Source: Anisus vortex (taxonomy: Eukaryota; Mollusca; Gastropoda; Planorbidae). From it: a stretch of DNA of 64,000 bases. The stretch's first letter is position 1; each line of letters opens with the position of its first letter. Position numbers and translations under genes: made by a program. Under the pieces are notes generated by a model. The model was not told the origin of the DNA. It saw only the letters and a program-made list of their open reading frames with translations, and searched no databases. Below, one piece after another: positions 27,601 through 35,277 of this stretch. The stretch is from positions 2,138,117-2,202,116 of the forward strand of contig OX421501.1 of the NCBI GenBank assembly GCA_949126835.1, written 5' to 3'.

Positions 27601-30379
27601 ATATATATGATTATATATATGATATATAAATATGAGAGAGAGAGAGAGATCTTTTATACCCTAAGAATGTCTAACAAAATGGTTTAGAGTGTCTAAATAT
27701 TTTTTGTTCCACACAATTTCAGCCGCAGCAGGTAAAACAGATGAAACAGTTGATAGACCATATCAACAGGATGGCCCTCCTGTAAGTTACTTCTCTTTAG
27801 TTATGGCGCTCTTTGGCAATCAAGTTTATAAAAACAAAACAAACAAAAAATGTTACTCTTCTGTCGCTGGAGGAAAAAATACTTTACCCATGCAACGCTG
27901 GGCCAGGCAACTAGTATAAAAAAAATGAAATGATTTGTTTTGGTCCATGGCTAGAGTGAAGCAGCATTCACAAGTTTTCATAGCGAGCACAATGCCCAGT
28001 AGTCTTTACTGTCAAAGCTGGATACACTCTTCAGACCAAGGAACAAATTTCCTAGCTTTTAACAAGGGCTCAAACCAATTGCCTTCTGTCTGGTAATCCA
28101 AGAAACCTACGCTGATTACTAAGGGTCTTAAAAATATATCTACTCGACGAGCATTCCAGCTCTTGCGTCCAGGGTGTTACGATGTCATGGGCTTGGATCA
28201 AGTGGCGGTGGTCACACCTAGACCCTGTACGAGACTAGCCGCCCCGTGGCACATCCTATCAGCATATGACATAGATTACTGTTTCTGCTGTACATGCGCT
28301 GCACTTCTCTCCCCACTTGCAGATTCCCCTCGGATTATCAACATGGTGGCTCGCTCGTATACCTGCACTGTCTCCCAGTAGCGCAAATTCCAGACTGTAG
28401 GCCTGGGCATTCAGGCCCCAGGGCAGGGTTGAGACGGGCTATTGTGCACATTGCTTCATCCTCACCTAGTCTCGGAGCCTCTATGCAGTACAATGATCCT
28501 CGGTCGCATAACAGGGATGCACAACCCCATGTGTTAGCCCACCAGTGTGCTCTTGATGTAAGCATATGGGTGGTTTACTCACAGTGAGAAGCCTACACCA
28601 TGCCCATAAGCCACCAAATTAAAATGTTAAAACTTGTAATATTTTTTTTATTATTCCAGATATTAAACTTGTAATGTTACTTGTACAGCGTCATGTCATT
28701 GATAAGAAAATGACATTTTTTTAAAATTAGTTTAGTAGCGCCTAAACTTGTATTATTATGGTATAAACTTTGCACCTTTAAAACTATTCACCAAGCACAA
28801 TTGGGAACATTACAAAAGGTTAAGAGGAATTCTTATTTTCTTTTTTTGTTGTAGCTTTGTTGAGTAATTTTGCTTTAAATGACTTTGTATTTTTCTTTCC
28901 TCTCTTCAGGTAGCTAAGAGAAAAAAGAAGAAGAAATATAAACTCTTTGCTGAAGGTGAATCATCTCTGTTGGGGGAGTTAACTGCTCCACTGCAGACCT
29001 CCAGTTTTTCTTCCTCCGCAGGAGTACTATTCGGTACGAACATCATCTCCGCAAAAGGCAGTACAGCACTGGCCAAGAGCTCTACCCAATGTGACAGTAA
29101 GGTAGACAATCTGCCGTGTTTGTTGCCCACTCATCCTAAAAGGGACACCAGCTGCTTATTTAAAACAGATAAGGGTGGTGAGGACCAGACGCTGACAGAG
29201 AAGTCGTTTTTTATAGACCAGTGGCGCGCCTTCCCAGCGTCCTCCCATGACGACATTTCATCTGCATCGGGTGCCCGGCTGGGGGGTCAGGGTTCGCCCA
29301 TATCTGCACACCGCAAGTCATTCAGCGGTGGGGCAAGTGTTGAGAAGGAGAGCGCAAAGAGCCCTGAATTTACGCTTCCCTCGTACCATAAGAGTAAAAT
29401 CCACAGACCGTCAGACGGAGGGTGCGATAAGTGTGGGCTAAGGACTAAACCATATCTCAAAAACACGAGAGGAAAGCACTCCAGCTGGGAGGAAACACGA
29501 CAGAGCACGGATTTTTTGAACCCCAAATTTGGCCATGAGTTTTTCTTGGCTGAGAACTACCTGCAGGAGAATCGGTTCAGGTTTCTCAGCAGCCCTAACA
29601 AGGATGCCCTGGACCGGTTGTCAACATGCGCAGCCTGCAGTGACGAGAAAGCTGTGATGGTCTGCCCTATGTGCTTTGACAGCTCCACCACGCTGTACTC
29701 TGTCAGTCCTGGCAGCAGTGACATGTCCAGGGCGTCAGTGTGCCCCCACTATCCTTCCTCCAGAGTGGATGTTCAGCCGCTGCCGGCAGTCATCCTCTGC
29801 CCGGCCACGCTGGCGCAGGCTGTTGTGTCAGGTGCTGCCTCCGGCCTGTCGCGCCAGTCCTCCTTTTCTTCCTCCACGTCATCAGCGTCTTCTGCCGCCT
29901 TCGGCCCTCAAGCCAGGGTAGCGGGCGGCCCTCGCCCGGACCACGATCACAGCACCGCTCACCCATCCACTTTACATCATCTTCCTCCCCCGCCTAGACC
30001 CCCGCCGCCAGCACTGGCAACGTTGAGCTTGACCAAGATGAAAGAGACGGCCAGGCGAGACACCCCTGCTGACCCCAGTTCCGACAAATCAGACTCCGCT
30101 GACCAAAGTTCTGTACACGCCACAGGCCATATGGCCAACGGCACCAGCAGGAAACTTCCCTCCACCCACCACCCTCAGAAAAGTAAAAAATCAATAGGGA
30201 GCCTTCAGCACGGGGCCAGCAAGAGCATAGAGAAAGAGCCGCCCCAGAAACAGGAAAACCCAAAGATCCTGGTCAAATCCTCATCCATTAGCTTACCCCA
30301 TGACCCCAAACCATCTGCCGCGTCCCAACACAAGAAAAGCGCAATCAGCAAATTGACGCATCCATTTAGGAAATTGTAG
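576..30379 (+). CDS. SUCO: SUCO/Slp1-type SUN-domain ER membrane protein (5'-partial, 19 exons)
   Basis: Seen: exons at 576-673, 2543-2644, 3469-3655, 4786-4893, 5498-5662, 12990-13054, 16685-16756, 16991-17098, 18088-18145, 18518-18579, 20676-20908, 22759-23307, 23575-23757, 24496-24653, 25600-25711, 25932-26036, 26676-26937, 27723-27781 and 28910-30379. All have GT-AG borders and join in one frame to give 1384 residues plus stop. Domains in visible numbering: FPTFDKW motif (~45), SUN domain (~88-228, including NPCKAKKWFVVELCEP and HYCPLTAF), low-complexity acidic/Ser-rich region (~240-690), coiled coil (~695-788), membrane segment (~794-811), cytosolic tail starting with a Lys-rich stretch. 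Known: yeast Slp1 works with Emp65 to protect soluble ER proteins, and vertebrate SUCO supports bone matrix secretion; the SUN domain is lumenal and the C terminus cytosolic. The order SUN - coiled coil - C-terminal membrane segment separates it from nuclear-envelope SUN1/2. The N terminus and signal peptide lie left of the window. Inference: single-copy housekeeping orthologue. Confidence 0.93.
931..1160 (-). mobile_element. SINE-A (tRNA-derived)
   Basis: Reverse copy of the family seen at 26311-26535, with RNA polymerase III B box ggattcgaa (reverse) and the ggtacctgac/ttggggtaaag body. Confidence 0.8.
1612..2506 (+). mobile_element. LINE-A 3' fragment split by a LINE-B insertion
   Basis: 1612-1846 and 2393-2506 match the 3' part of the LINE at 13081-16343 (agaagggcaaagagcaaag; tagaaggagtgtctgtaat; ataagataagat). 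Between them is another LINE 3' end with APSYLQELVSKHEPSR coding remnants and a tail ending gcgctatataaataacc. Confidence 0.75.
1873..2095 (+). repeat. 53-bp tandem repeat inside LINE-B, ~4 copies
   Basis: Units start near 1873, 1926, 1979 and 2032; each repeats the segment coding APSYLQELVSKHEPS. It is unrelated to the 53-bp array at 5661. Confidence 0.85.
2543..2644 (+). CDS. SUCO: SUCO exon b
   Basis: Acceptor ttctag, donor gtcagt, phase 1 to 1. Encodes GDGDFPTFDKWSVQYL, the conserved motif that precedes the SUN domain in this family, followed by a charged Glu/Lys/Gln stretch. Confidence 0.9.
3469..3655 (+). CDS. SUCO: SUCO exon c, start of SUN domain
   Basis: Acceptor cttggcag, donor gtgagg, phase 1 to 2. 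Carries CGAKVIAGNPEAE and DEYMLNPCKAKKW, the first SUN-domain strands. Much higher GC than the flanking introns. Confidence 0.95.
3870..4301. repeat. 16-bp polypyrimidine tandem array (~27 copies)
   Basis: Unit ctctgcccctcccctt in SUCO intron c-d. The opposite strand is purine-rich and open in all three frames because 16 is not divisible by 3. Variant units (gccac, tcctct) are grouped in blocks. Confidence 0.95.
4569..4760. repeat. 25-bp tandem repeat (~8 copies) upstream of SUCO exon d
   Basis: Unit ttactgatacctcttcaaat plus agacg. It ends within 30 bases of the exon-d acceptor; each unit has ctgat, a pyrimidine run and atag. Confidence 0.92.
4786..4893 (+). CDS. SUCO: SUCO exon d, SUN domain
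   Basis: Acceptor ggttccag, donor gtgagt, phase 2 to 2. Encodes FVVELCEPLQIHRVEIG and ELFASQPKSFRVFASS, the core of the SUN domain. Its acceptor lies just downstream of a 25-bp tandem array. Confidence 0.95.
5498..5662 (+). CDS. SUCO: SUCO exon e, SUN domain
   Basis: Acceptor gcaaaag, donor gtaagt, phase 2 to 2. Encodes RYPTKEWTTLGKY, FVKYVKVEMLEHHGDEHYC and PLTAF. The donor sequence is the first unit of the large 53-bp array that fills the next intron. Confidence 0.95.
5661..11709. repeat. 53-bp satellite array (~114 copies) starting at a splice donor
   Basis: The unit begins aagtaagttaaacacataca and continues through ctgtacagtttaggtagtca to the next aagtaag 53 bases on. Its first copy overlaps the exon-e/intron border, so the real donor gtaagt is unit 1. 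It fills about 83% of the 7.3-kb intron. Variants: cag/cat, gtag/gcag, tacttt/tacctt, tatatc/tataac. Confidence 0.97.
11893..12312. repeat. ~71-bp tandem repeat
   Basis: Units of atggcattcaaagtatgtca with tgacaaagtgtgtcca recur at 11941, 12012, 12083 and 12179, with internal duplication of gacattcaaagtagatcaac. The short ORFs here are repeat artefacts. Confidence 0.85.
12590..12760 (+). mobile_element. LINE tail remnant with CxxC motif
   Basis: Translates as CINCPHLHVAVDHFLLKCPK, the zinc-knuckle-like tail common after reverse transcriptase in LINEs. No start or continuous frame. Confidence 0.55.
12990..13054 (+). CDS. SUCO: SUCO exon f, end of SUN domain
   Basis: Acceptor attctacag, donor gtaagt. 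Encodes VLGIDMSEEDFENENEVIE, matching the end of the SUN domain (family form RVFGTSMVEEYE). Separated from the previous exon by 7.3 kb of mostly satellite DNA. Confidence 0.92.
13106..15736 (+). pseudogene. LINE-A ORF2: PHD finger + endonuclease + reverse transcriptase (frameshifted end)
   Basis: Open from 13106 to the stop at 15736, with no in-frame ATG before 13247, so the true start is lost or upstream. PHD-like CSKSC, CDTCDEWYHAACL and WHCVQC (13166-13313). Endonuclease: INFQSIKNKKADLELL, ETWLS, DRHGGVLLAI, SVYRPP, GDFNLPDINW, SDHDIV. RT: KASGPDEIP, NYRPVSLTSI, HGFRKNRSC, DFSKAFDKVHH, GVPQGTVLGPLLFLIYINDL and catalytic FADD. After NDKLS a short deletion shifts the frame; the C-terminal part continues in 15720-16265. 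Its RT core looks intact, but this copy is probably not autonomous. Confidence 0.85.
15720..16265 (+). pseudogene. LINE-A ORF2 C-terminal part, displaced frame
   Basis: Encodes LDEVIKKSNKTLGFIKRNF, LVRPILEYAGSVWDP, LEQIQKRAARFI and RAWNGLPEQT, the usual CR1/Jockey-type thumb and C terminus. Separated from the upstream ORF by a small deletion near 15735. Confidence 0.85.
16344..16482. repeat. ~47-bp tandem repeat, 3 copies
   Basis: aaatttgacaagttggcaac ... tttaaactattgt repeats directly after the LINE tail. Confidence 0.8.
16685..16756 (+). CDS. SUCO: SUCO exon g
   Basis: Acceptor ccacacag, donor gtaggt, phase 1 to 1. Encodes an acidic linker ending SVNLFTSAK. The LINE occupies the preceding intron. 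Confidence 0.88.
16781..16925. repeat. Degenerate ~32-bp repeat, ~4 copies
   Basis: Units contain ctagaatagac / ctagaatatac and ttctgac/tttgac between SUCO exons g and h. Confidence 0.55.
16991..17098 (+). CDS. SUCO: SUCO exon h
   Basis: Acceptor ttgtccag, donor gtgagt, phase 1 to 1. Encodes ETVVKLVQKVWYKGD, equivalent to the amphipathic stretch after the vertebrate SUN domain. An internal gtgaaa at 17083 is a weaker alternative donor 16 bases upstream. Confidence 0.85.
17590..17822 (+). mobile_element. LINE-A 3' fragment
   Basis: Matches the LINE-A end: catataagtactc, ggttgcctgagcaaaccagg, actagactcgaaccacgg, tagaaggagcgtctgtaat. Confidence 0.85.
18088..18145 (+). CDS. SUCO: SUCO exon i
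   Basis: Acceptor tccaacag, donor gtaagt, phase 1 to 2. Encodes ENGTVQAEEQKGESLPCSQK. It is supported mainly by phase continuity and splice sites, because this region is not conserved. Confidence 0.78.
18518..18579 (+). CDS. SUCO: SUCO exon j
   Basis: Acceptor tttctacag, donor gtaggt, phase 2 to 1. Encodes DSGSLPTVSIPPVGEVVPAS. Supported by splice sites and frame. Confidence 0.78.
18685..18810. repeat. ~12-24 bp minisatellite
   Basis: Alternating ttattgggtgat and ttattggttgtt units in SUCO intron j-k. Confidence 0.7.
19328..19724. mobile_element. TA-flanked MITE (family shared with 51566-52117)
   Basis: Starts tagggcgtttgcaat and ends gagaacgctcta; internal caaaaagcacgtg and gccacgccca near the right end match the other copy. 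No transposase. Confidence 0.65.
20010..20110. repeat. gagtgatt minisatellite
   Basis: Repeats of gagtgattttacagagtgat and gagtgattcact in SUCO intron j-k. Confidence 0.65.
20241..20632. mobile_element. MITE with perfect 12-bp terminal inverted repeats
   Basis: cagggttctcac at the left and gtgagaaccctg at the right; tatact flanks both sides (20235-20240, 20633-20638). Internal repeats of cctggaa / gtctggaa. Non-coding. Confidence 0.82.
20676..20908 (+). CDS. SUCO: SUCO exon k
   Basis: Acceptor tttactcag, donor gtaaat, phase 1 to 0. Encodes VDREVEEVPIVTKL through SQQEGLKPLG, a non-conserved region. It starts 43 bases after a MITE and ends about 60 bases before a 16-bp array. Confidence 0.82.
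20967..22612. repeat. 16-bp tandem array (~103 copies) with CCAAT core
   Basis: Unit catatcattggtcggc, degenerate on the left (ctatatcattggt, caccat variants) and nearly uniform from 21606. The minus strand reads gaccaatgatatg, a CCAAT box in each unit. All three plus frames stay open (540, 361 and 363 residues), an artefact of the period. Located in SUCO intron k-l. Confidence 0.96.
22759..23307 (+). CDS. SUCO: SUCO exon l
   Basis: Acceptor ttcgatag, donor gtcagt, phase 0 to 0, 183 codons. Ser/Val/Ala/Glu-rich, low-complexity lumenal linker with much higher GC than the introns. The 16-bp array ends about 150 bases upstream. Confidence 0.87.
23575..23757 (+). CDS. SUCO: SUCO exon m
   Basis: Acceptor ctgtcag, donor gtttgc, phase 0 to 0, 61 codons. 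Pro/Glu/Ser-rich (GTPQLKEPGTPSPPSES). The donor is weaker than its neighbours. Confidence 0.83.
23795..24282. repeat. ~23-bp tandem repeat (~21 copies)
   Basis: gagtctttgtttaatctttt plus gtt, with cgtt/ggtt variants that alternate in the right half. In SUCO intron m-n. Confidence 0.9.
24496..24653 (+). CDS. SUCO: SUCO exon n, start of coiled coil
   Basis: Acceptor cctgacag, donor gtaagc, phase 0 to 2. Encodes SIMKLNNRIIALEQNVSM, matching the conserved RLNNRIKALE motif of vertebrate SUCO. Confidence 0.93.
25070..25225 (-). mobile_element. LINE-B 3' end fragment
   Basis: Reverse complement matches 2200-2392: gcgcactgagcatgctaaat, atagcatgg and the gcctcagaca region upstream. Confidence 0.65.
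25300..25550 (-). mobile_element. SINE-A copy
   Basis: Reverse orientation; ggggccggtgaagcag, caccagtttctgtggc, agaatttgaacccag (B-box region). Confidence 0.8.
25600..25711 (+). CDS. SUCO: SUCO exon o, coiled coil
   Basis: Acceptor acacctag, donor gtgagt, phase 2 to 0. Encodes YLEELSRVFKQQNEEMMKLL, the most conserved coiled-coil segment of the family. Confidence 0.94.
25932..26036 (+). CDS. SUCO: SUCO exon p, coiled coil
   Basis: Acceptor tcatacag, donor gtgcca, phase 0 to 0. Heptad-like DHIDVLEQKVVNLTQTVEDL continues the coiled coil up to the membrane segment. Confidence 0.91.
26215..26300 (-). mobile_element. SINE-A 3' fragment
   Basis: Partial reverse copy (gcgttcacaagcttctgtggc) directly before a forward SINE-A. 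Confidence 0.65.
26311..26535 (+). mobile_element. SINE-A copy (representative)
   Basis: tRNA-like head with B box gggttcgaatcctgg, then tctacccagctc, gttggggtaaagtaaa, ggccacagaaactggtgaac. It does not fold as a complete tRNA, so it is a SINE rather than a tRNA gene. Confidence 0.85.
26676..26937 (+). CDS. SUCO: SUCO exon q, membrane segment
   Basis: Acceptor ttttatag, donor gtgagt, phase 0 to 1. Encodes hydrophobic CLLLFFQAGLFLWMLVSTI followed by Arg/Lys, consistent with a single-pass anchor with cytosolic C terminus. Ends KRQKSETNIG. Its donor junction is echoed several times in the next intron. Confidence 0.92.
26938..27200. repeat. ~36-bp repeat echoing the SUCO exon-q donor
   Basis: Exon q ends aatatag|gtgagtga; aatataggtaagtgatgtca and close variants recur at about 36-base steps (near 27003, 27040, 27075, 27111, 27146, 27182), each followed by a cactc core. 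A related copy lies near 27486. Confidence 0.85.
27583..27650. repeat. AT and GA microsatellite
   Basis: Runs of atatat followed by agagagagagagaga. Confidence 0.85.
27723..27781 (+). CDS. SUCO: SUCO exon r
   Basis: Acceptor caatttcag, donor gtaagt, phase 1 to 0. Encodes AAAGKTDETVDRPYQQDGPP. Supported by splice sites and phase. Confidence 0.8.
27945..28110 (-). mobile_element. Degenerate SINE-A copy
   Basis: gtgaagcagcattcacaagt, gagcacaatgcccag; worn copy in SUCO intron r-s. The GC-richer DNA at 28140-28600 beyond it is probably an unclassified repeat; no conserved coding was recognised there. Confidence 0.6.
28910..30379 (+). CDS. SUCO: SUCO terminal coding exon
   Basis: Acceptor ctcttcag; open for 489 codons to TAG at 30377-30379. 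Starts VAKRKKKKKYKLF, matching the Lys-rich KKKKRCKYK of vertebrate SUCO just after the membrane anchor. It is followed by a long Ser/Pro-rich cytosolic tail with CDKC (29423-29434) and CAAC...CPMC (29627-29674), which could bind a metal. The tail ends SKLTHPFRKL. GC content is far above flanking DNA. Confidence 0.92.
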   Translation, partial: VAKRKKKKKYKLFAEGESSLLGELTAPLQTSSFSSSAGVLFGTNIISAKGSTALAKSSTQCDSKVDNLPCLLPTHPKRDTSCLFKTDKGGEDQTLTEKSFFIDQWRAFPASSHDDISSASGARLGGQGSPISAHRKSFSGGASVEKESAKSPEFTLPSYHKSKIHRPSDGGCDKCGLRTKPYLKNTRGKHSSWEETRQSTDFLNPKFGHEFFLAENYLQENRFRFLSSPNKDALDRLSTCAACSDEKAVMVCPMCFDSSTTLYSVSPGSSDMSRASVCPHYPSSRVDVQPLPAVILCPATLAQAVVSGAASGLSRQSSFSSSTSSASSAAFGPQARVAGGPRPDHDHSTAHPSTLHHLPPPPRPPPPALATLSLTKMKETARRDTPADPSSDKSDSADQSSVHATGHMANGTSRKLPSTHHPQKSKKSIGSLQHGASKSIEKEPPQKQENPKILVKSSSISLPHDPKPSAASQHKKSAISKLTHPFRKL

Positions 30380-31300
30380 TGTCTTGGATTACTGACATGC
30401 CAACTTCTTGGTTTTCGGAATTCTGTCAAAAGTTTGTCTTTAACCTGTGATCATTTTTTTTTTATTAGTTGATTTATTTCACTTGGAATTAAAACATTGA
30501 GCTGTTTCTGATGCTGAAGTGAGCGGCAAATCCCAGAAGTGATCAATGTGTGGTGAGATACACAGTATTTGTCAACTTTTACTTTGCTGTCAAAAATCAT
30601 ACATTTTGTTTTAACGGAGATTGTTTTTAGTCTTATCCAAAAAAGTTTACAAATATTCCAGTAAAATTTTAACTTGTTTTAAGAATAGTAAATATTTTTC
30701 GTTTTCCTAAGTTGGTTGTTCACTTTGCATGGTTAGTTAGAAGGAAGTAGTCGGTAGTCATGGTTAGGTCAGGTCGACTTGAGGGGTCACACATCGTCGT
30801 TAGAGTCAACCAGATTCTGGCTTTTTATTTTAAAATTGTTGAAGTTGATGTTGGCGGCATTGTTGTATGTATTTTATACAAGTTAATTGAAAGATATTGA
30901 ATTAAAGCATTTTTACAGTCGGATAAAGTTTATTGTTGAATGAGGTGAAATTAATTATACACATATTCTTACTTTATGAGTTTGTTGTTTGACAGACAAG
31001 ACTTGATAAGTTCATTTGAAAGATATAATATTAGACTTAGATTTGCTAATGCCAGAATTAAACAAGGGCAGTTCACTGACTGTAGTTGAAAAAGTTCAAG
31101 TCCTAAATTTAAAAATGTATTGTCACCTAACAAAATAAAAAAAAAGCATTCTTCTTGAAGTGAAATTTATTTATTTCTTTTTTCATTGATCCTGCTGACT
31201 ATTTGATATGAAAATTGACTATGGTTGGCCTCTCAATTAAAAGATAATGTTTTTGATCCCAAAATGAAATAAAGTTTGAATCTTAGTGAAAAAAATAAGT
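30380..31300 (+). other. Probable SUCO 3' untranslated region
   Basis: AT-rich DNA without an open frame follows the stop. AATAAA poly(A) signals are visible at 31134-31139 and 31268-31273; either could end the transcript. The exact end is inferred. Confidence 0.45.
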
Positions 31301-32119
31301 TTGAGAAATGCTGATCGTAAAGCCAGTTATTATTTTAGAATGAAATGTTTATTATGTTGGTTTATATTTGTACATTGAGCTTTAAGATAATTATATCATG
31401 ATTATATCTACATATAAATATTTGTTTCATTTATCACATGGTTATTCTCTTTGTTAATTTTGTTTTTTTCAAATTCTCTTTGTGTGGCCTTATTATTTGC
31501 ATTTGTGCTCAGTGATGGTCCACCACTGAACTATATATGTACATGGATTGGCAATGCTTATATAAACAAGTATTGTGAAGTCTACTTTCAAAAAAAGTGC
31601 TAGGCAAAGTCGCTATATGAAACAGGCCCTATGGATCGATTCGGACCAATGGGATACTTTTACTGTTTTCAACAAATTGTGTTTTGCTCATATTTTTTTC
31701 TTAAGCTTTAAAAAGTTCTCAGTACTCTAAGGTGTTTCATAAAAAATATGCTAAATTGAGACTTCTTCATCTTCTTCGTTCTCAAAAGTTATAATTTGGA
31801 GGATTCAGACAACAAGTCCGATAAATGTAATGAACTTCGCATGTAAAAAAAATGGTTGGTTTACTAGTTTAATAGATTTTCTAACTTTCATTATACGTAA
31901 TTGAAAACGTATACATTTTTGGCTTCACTATGAGTCCAAGGAGAGCCTTTCCATATCCATGAACGTATATAGACCAGTGTGGCGTACATGCACATTTTTT
32001 TATTGTGATGACTTCATGTGCAATTCTTTTGACAATCCAGGCTCCTGGATATCAACATATTAAAAGGCGCAATCATATTTTAGTGGATTTTGTAGCTCAT
32101 TTCCAGGTTACATCTAAAA

Positions 32120-32320
32120 CAGGGGTGTGCAACTGGCGGCCCGTGGGCCACTTAAGGGCCCGCCTAGGCTTTTAGTGTGGCTCCCGAAGAGCTTCTAACG
32201 GCATTTTAAAAAAATTCGTTGCATCTATAATGCAAATAAATTGTTAAGACTGTGTGGCCCGTTTTTGTTGTATAAAAATGTCATATGCTGCCCAAAGCAG
32301 AAAAATGTTGCACACTCCTG
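32120..32320. mobile_element. hAT-type MITE with 8-bp target duplication
   Basis: caggggtgtgcaac and gttgcacactcctg ends (one mismatch) flanked by atctaaaa at 32112-32119 and 32321-32328. Confidence 0.88.
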
Positions 32321-32542
32321 ATCTAAAACCACATAACATCTTGCAGATTACAAAAGAGTTCTGTTTTTTTTTATTGGGCTCAAAGTTGACTTCTTTTGTG
32401 TTTTTTTTCAAGTCAATATACGGTTAGATGAATATTTTTTTTAAGTTATTTTCTTTCTTTTGGGTTTGTTACAAAATATTTTTCATTTCAGTTGAAGAGA
32501 TTTTGTTGTCTTATTGCATTTGGCTTGCCACCATGTTGTGTG

Positions 32543-32548
<6 letters not shown>

Positions 32549-32582
<34 letters not shown>

Positions 32583-32600
32583 TATATATATACATACCTA
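32549..32600. repeat. AT microsatellite
   Basis: Alternating at/ta runs. Confidence 0.9.
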
Positions 32601-32833
32601 GCTATATATTTATACCTGATTACACATTTCTGAGTAAAAGAATTGTTTATTTATCTTCCCAGCGTTTTAATCAATCATTTGTTTTCGTAGTTTTTTTTAA
32701 AAACCTGTTAACAATTTCTTCTTGCAAGATCATTGAAGTCCTGGCTTTGTATTGCGAGCTCTCTGTAAATAGAAGTCACATTTCTGAGCTCTATAAAAAA
32801 AGTTACCGGTAAATGAAGATTTTCTTTTAAAAC

Positions 32834-33615
32834 TTGAAAAATGATACAATATTGTATGCTGTATTGATTGTTGCTGAAATCAGCAAGAGAATTGGCAAGG
32901 CTTCCGCGACTTTATCCAGGCTAACACAAAGAGTATGGGCCAACAAGATGCTGACTATTAATACAAAAATAGCTGTCTATCGTGCATATGTGATCAGCAC
33001 TCTCCTGTATGCCAGCAAAACTTGGACCCTGTACGCATCGCAAGAAAAGAGACTCTCTTCTTTCCACATGCGCTGCCTCAGACGCATACTTGAGATATCT
33101 TGGAATGACCGCATAACAAACAACGAGGTCTTGCAACGGGCTAACATGCCTAGCATGATCACTCTCCTTCGCCAATGACGTCTTCGGTGGCATGGCCATG
33201 TTTCCAGGATGGAGGATGGGCGAATCCCAAAAGACCTGCTATATGCTGAGCTCGCTGAAGGCAAGAGAGCTACTGGCCGCCCCCAACTCAGGTTCAAGGA
33301 CGTCTGCAAACATGACCTAAAGGCTATAGATGTAGAGGTCGGAAACTCGGAGAACCTTGCTCAGCACAGAAATAGTTAGAGAGGCACCTTACACACCAGT
33401 ATAAATGCGGCAGAGGGCAAACTTCTCCTTATGGCGGAGGCTAAAAGAGCAGCGAAGAAAAGTAAAGAACACAGGCTGCCCCTAACAATCTCCAACAGTC
33501 CCGCTTTCAAGTGCCAGAGATGCGACAGAGCCTGTCTCTCAGGGATAGGTCTCCACAGACACAGTCAATTTTGCAGGGCTGGCCAAATCACAGGAGCGCA
33601 AATCTAATCGTCTTT
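32834..33615 (+). mobile_element. LINE C-terminal fragment (second LINE type)
   Basis: Encodes KIAVYRAYVISTLLYASKTW, LSSFHMRCLRRILEISW and, after a stop, RLRWHGHVSRMEDGRIPKDL, then zinc-finger-like CQRCDRACLSGIGLHRHSQ. These are tail motifs of snail/schistosome non-LTR elements. Stops at 33178 and 33378 break it. Confidence 0.75.
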
Positions 33616-33619
33616 CGAG

Positions 33620-34300
33620 ACTATGGAGCCAATGATGATGATTGATTGTTGATAATTAGTTGGAAATGGACAAAGAAATATCCATACGGTTGATTTCAAG
33701 ATTTCACCCCCCCCCCCCACACACACACTTTTGTTTTTGAAAGAAGTATTTAACAGTATCTACCACATAAAGCATTATGTAATAATGTATACATTGTTTA
33801 ATTGTGTCTTATTTTAATTATATTACTGTGTTTTATGTGTTTTTATGTTTGTTGTTTATTTGGGCCAAGAGTATAAGACATGAACTGATGATGTCATATC
33901 AGATTATTTTTGTGTTCTTGTTTATCTTTACAAAAATTTAGTTTTCAGTGTGTGGTAGTGACAATAGTGCAACACAGGAACTGATGATGTCATATCAGAT
34001 CATCTCATCACACATTATTTTGTTCTCTATGTTATTTTTAAGTTTATTTTTGAGCCAGTATAACCAATGGACAAACTTTTCATTTGATGAAGTATATTCA
34101 AAGAGTACTTCATAATATCTTTTTTTTACAAAAGGCCCAACTTGTATGAGAGTCTGTGGTCAATTTTCCATTCATCCTAGCTTTTAATCACAACATATTT
34201 TTTTAATCCCTTAATGTGTTAGGAAAAAAAATGGGAAAGGCCCTCATTGAAGCCTGTATATTACAGTCACAGTATTTTGGGGTTTCTTTTTACAGTATTT
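33620..34300. other. No recognisable feature apart from a short C/CA run
   Basis: AT-rich; a C-run plus acacac at 33706-33729 and a twice-used phrase actgatgatgtcatatcaga (33884, 33981). No gene seen. Confidence 0.5.
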
Positions 34301-34439
34301 TCTTTTGATTCTCTATGAGCGCTGCATCTTTCTCAGATTTGATGGAACTAATCTCTCCACTTCTGGTCTGAAGAATTTGGAAACTTCAGATTATCAATGC
34401 CCAGAACCACTTGTCTTCTTTTTTGTTCTCAAAAGTTAT

Positions 34440-34670
34440 GATTCATACAACAAGTCTGATGTTACTATGAACTGCGCCAGTTGTCTGTCAGTTACTCCAG
34501 TCCACCATACAGTTTCTCATTGAAGGCAGGCTTCTTGGTGCCAAATGGCTCTCCAGGTGGAGTAGTACATTGGGCAGGTCTGTCTGAAGGACACGTTCCG
34601 CATTTTCGGGTGCTGTGCCGCAGGGGCACTTTTCACTTGCTCTGATTTGTAGTATTTCAATTCCCAGAAC
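34440..34670 (-). mobile_element. LINE tail remnant
   Basis: Reverse frame encodes CPCGTAPENAERVLQTDLPN, a typical post-RT zinc motif of non-LTR elements. No intact ORF. Confidence 0.6.
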
Positions 34671-34873
34671 CACTCAATCAATATCTAACACTTTTGTTCA
34701 TGGGCTCATAATGTTGGAATGAACCTCTTCCAGTTACCACATCCCAATTATTGCATCATTTTCCCTTTTAGAATGTAACAATTTTGGGCAACAATCTTGC
34801 CAATCCTAGTGAAAATGGTATGATTTAAACATTTTAATAAAATGTGGTGTTAAAAGTCAATTTCTGGAAATCA

Positions 34874-35095
34874 CAGTTTTTTCCGTTTGACTTACCACCG
34901 CTTGGACCACTCATTTGGCAATGTAAATTCTGTTTGACTTAGCACCGCTTGGACCACCGCTTGGACCACTCATTTGGCAATGTAAATTCTGTTTGACTTA
35001 GCACCGCTTGGACCACCGCTTGGACCACTCATTTGGCAATGTTAATTCTGTTTGACTTAGCACCTTTTCCTTGTGGACCACTCAGTTGGCATTGT
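34874..35095. repeat. ~62-bp tandem repeat, ~3 copies
   Basis: tttgacttagcaccgcttgg with an internally doubled accaccgcttgg and actcatttggcaatgtaaat. Confidence 0.85.
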
Positions 35096-35277
35096 AAAAC
35101 ATATTTTACTCTACTTACATTTGTTACTATGTCAAATACGTAACACTGAATCAGCATACTTTCAAAATGTAAAACATTCCTTTCCTTTGAAATCCCATTC
35201 ATGTTGCCACAATTCTTCATATTATGCCTATTCTTCTTCTAGCCCATTCTACTGATCTGAGTGCTCTCTCTCTCTAT

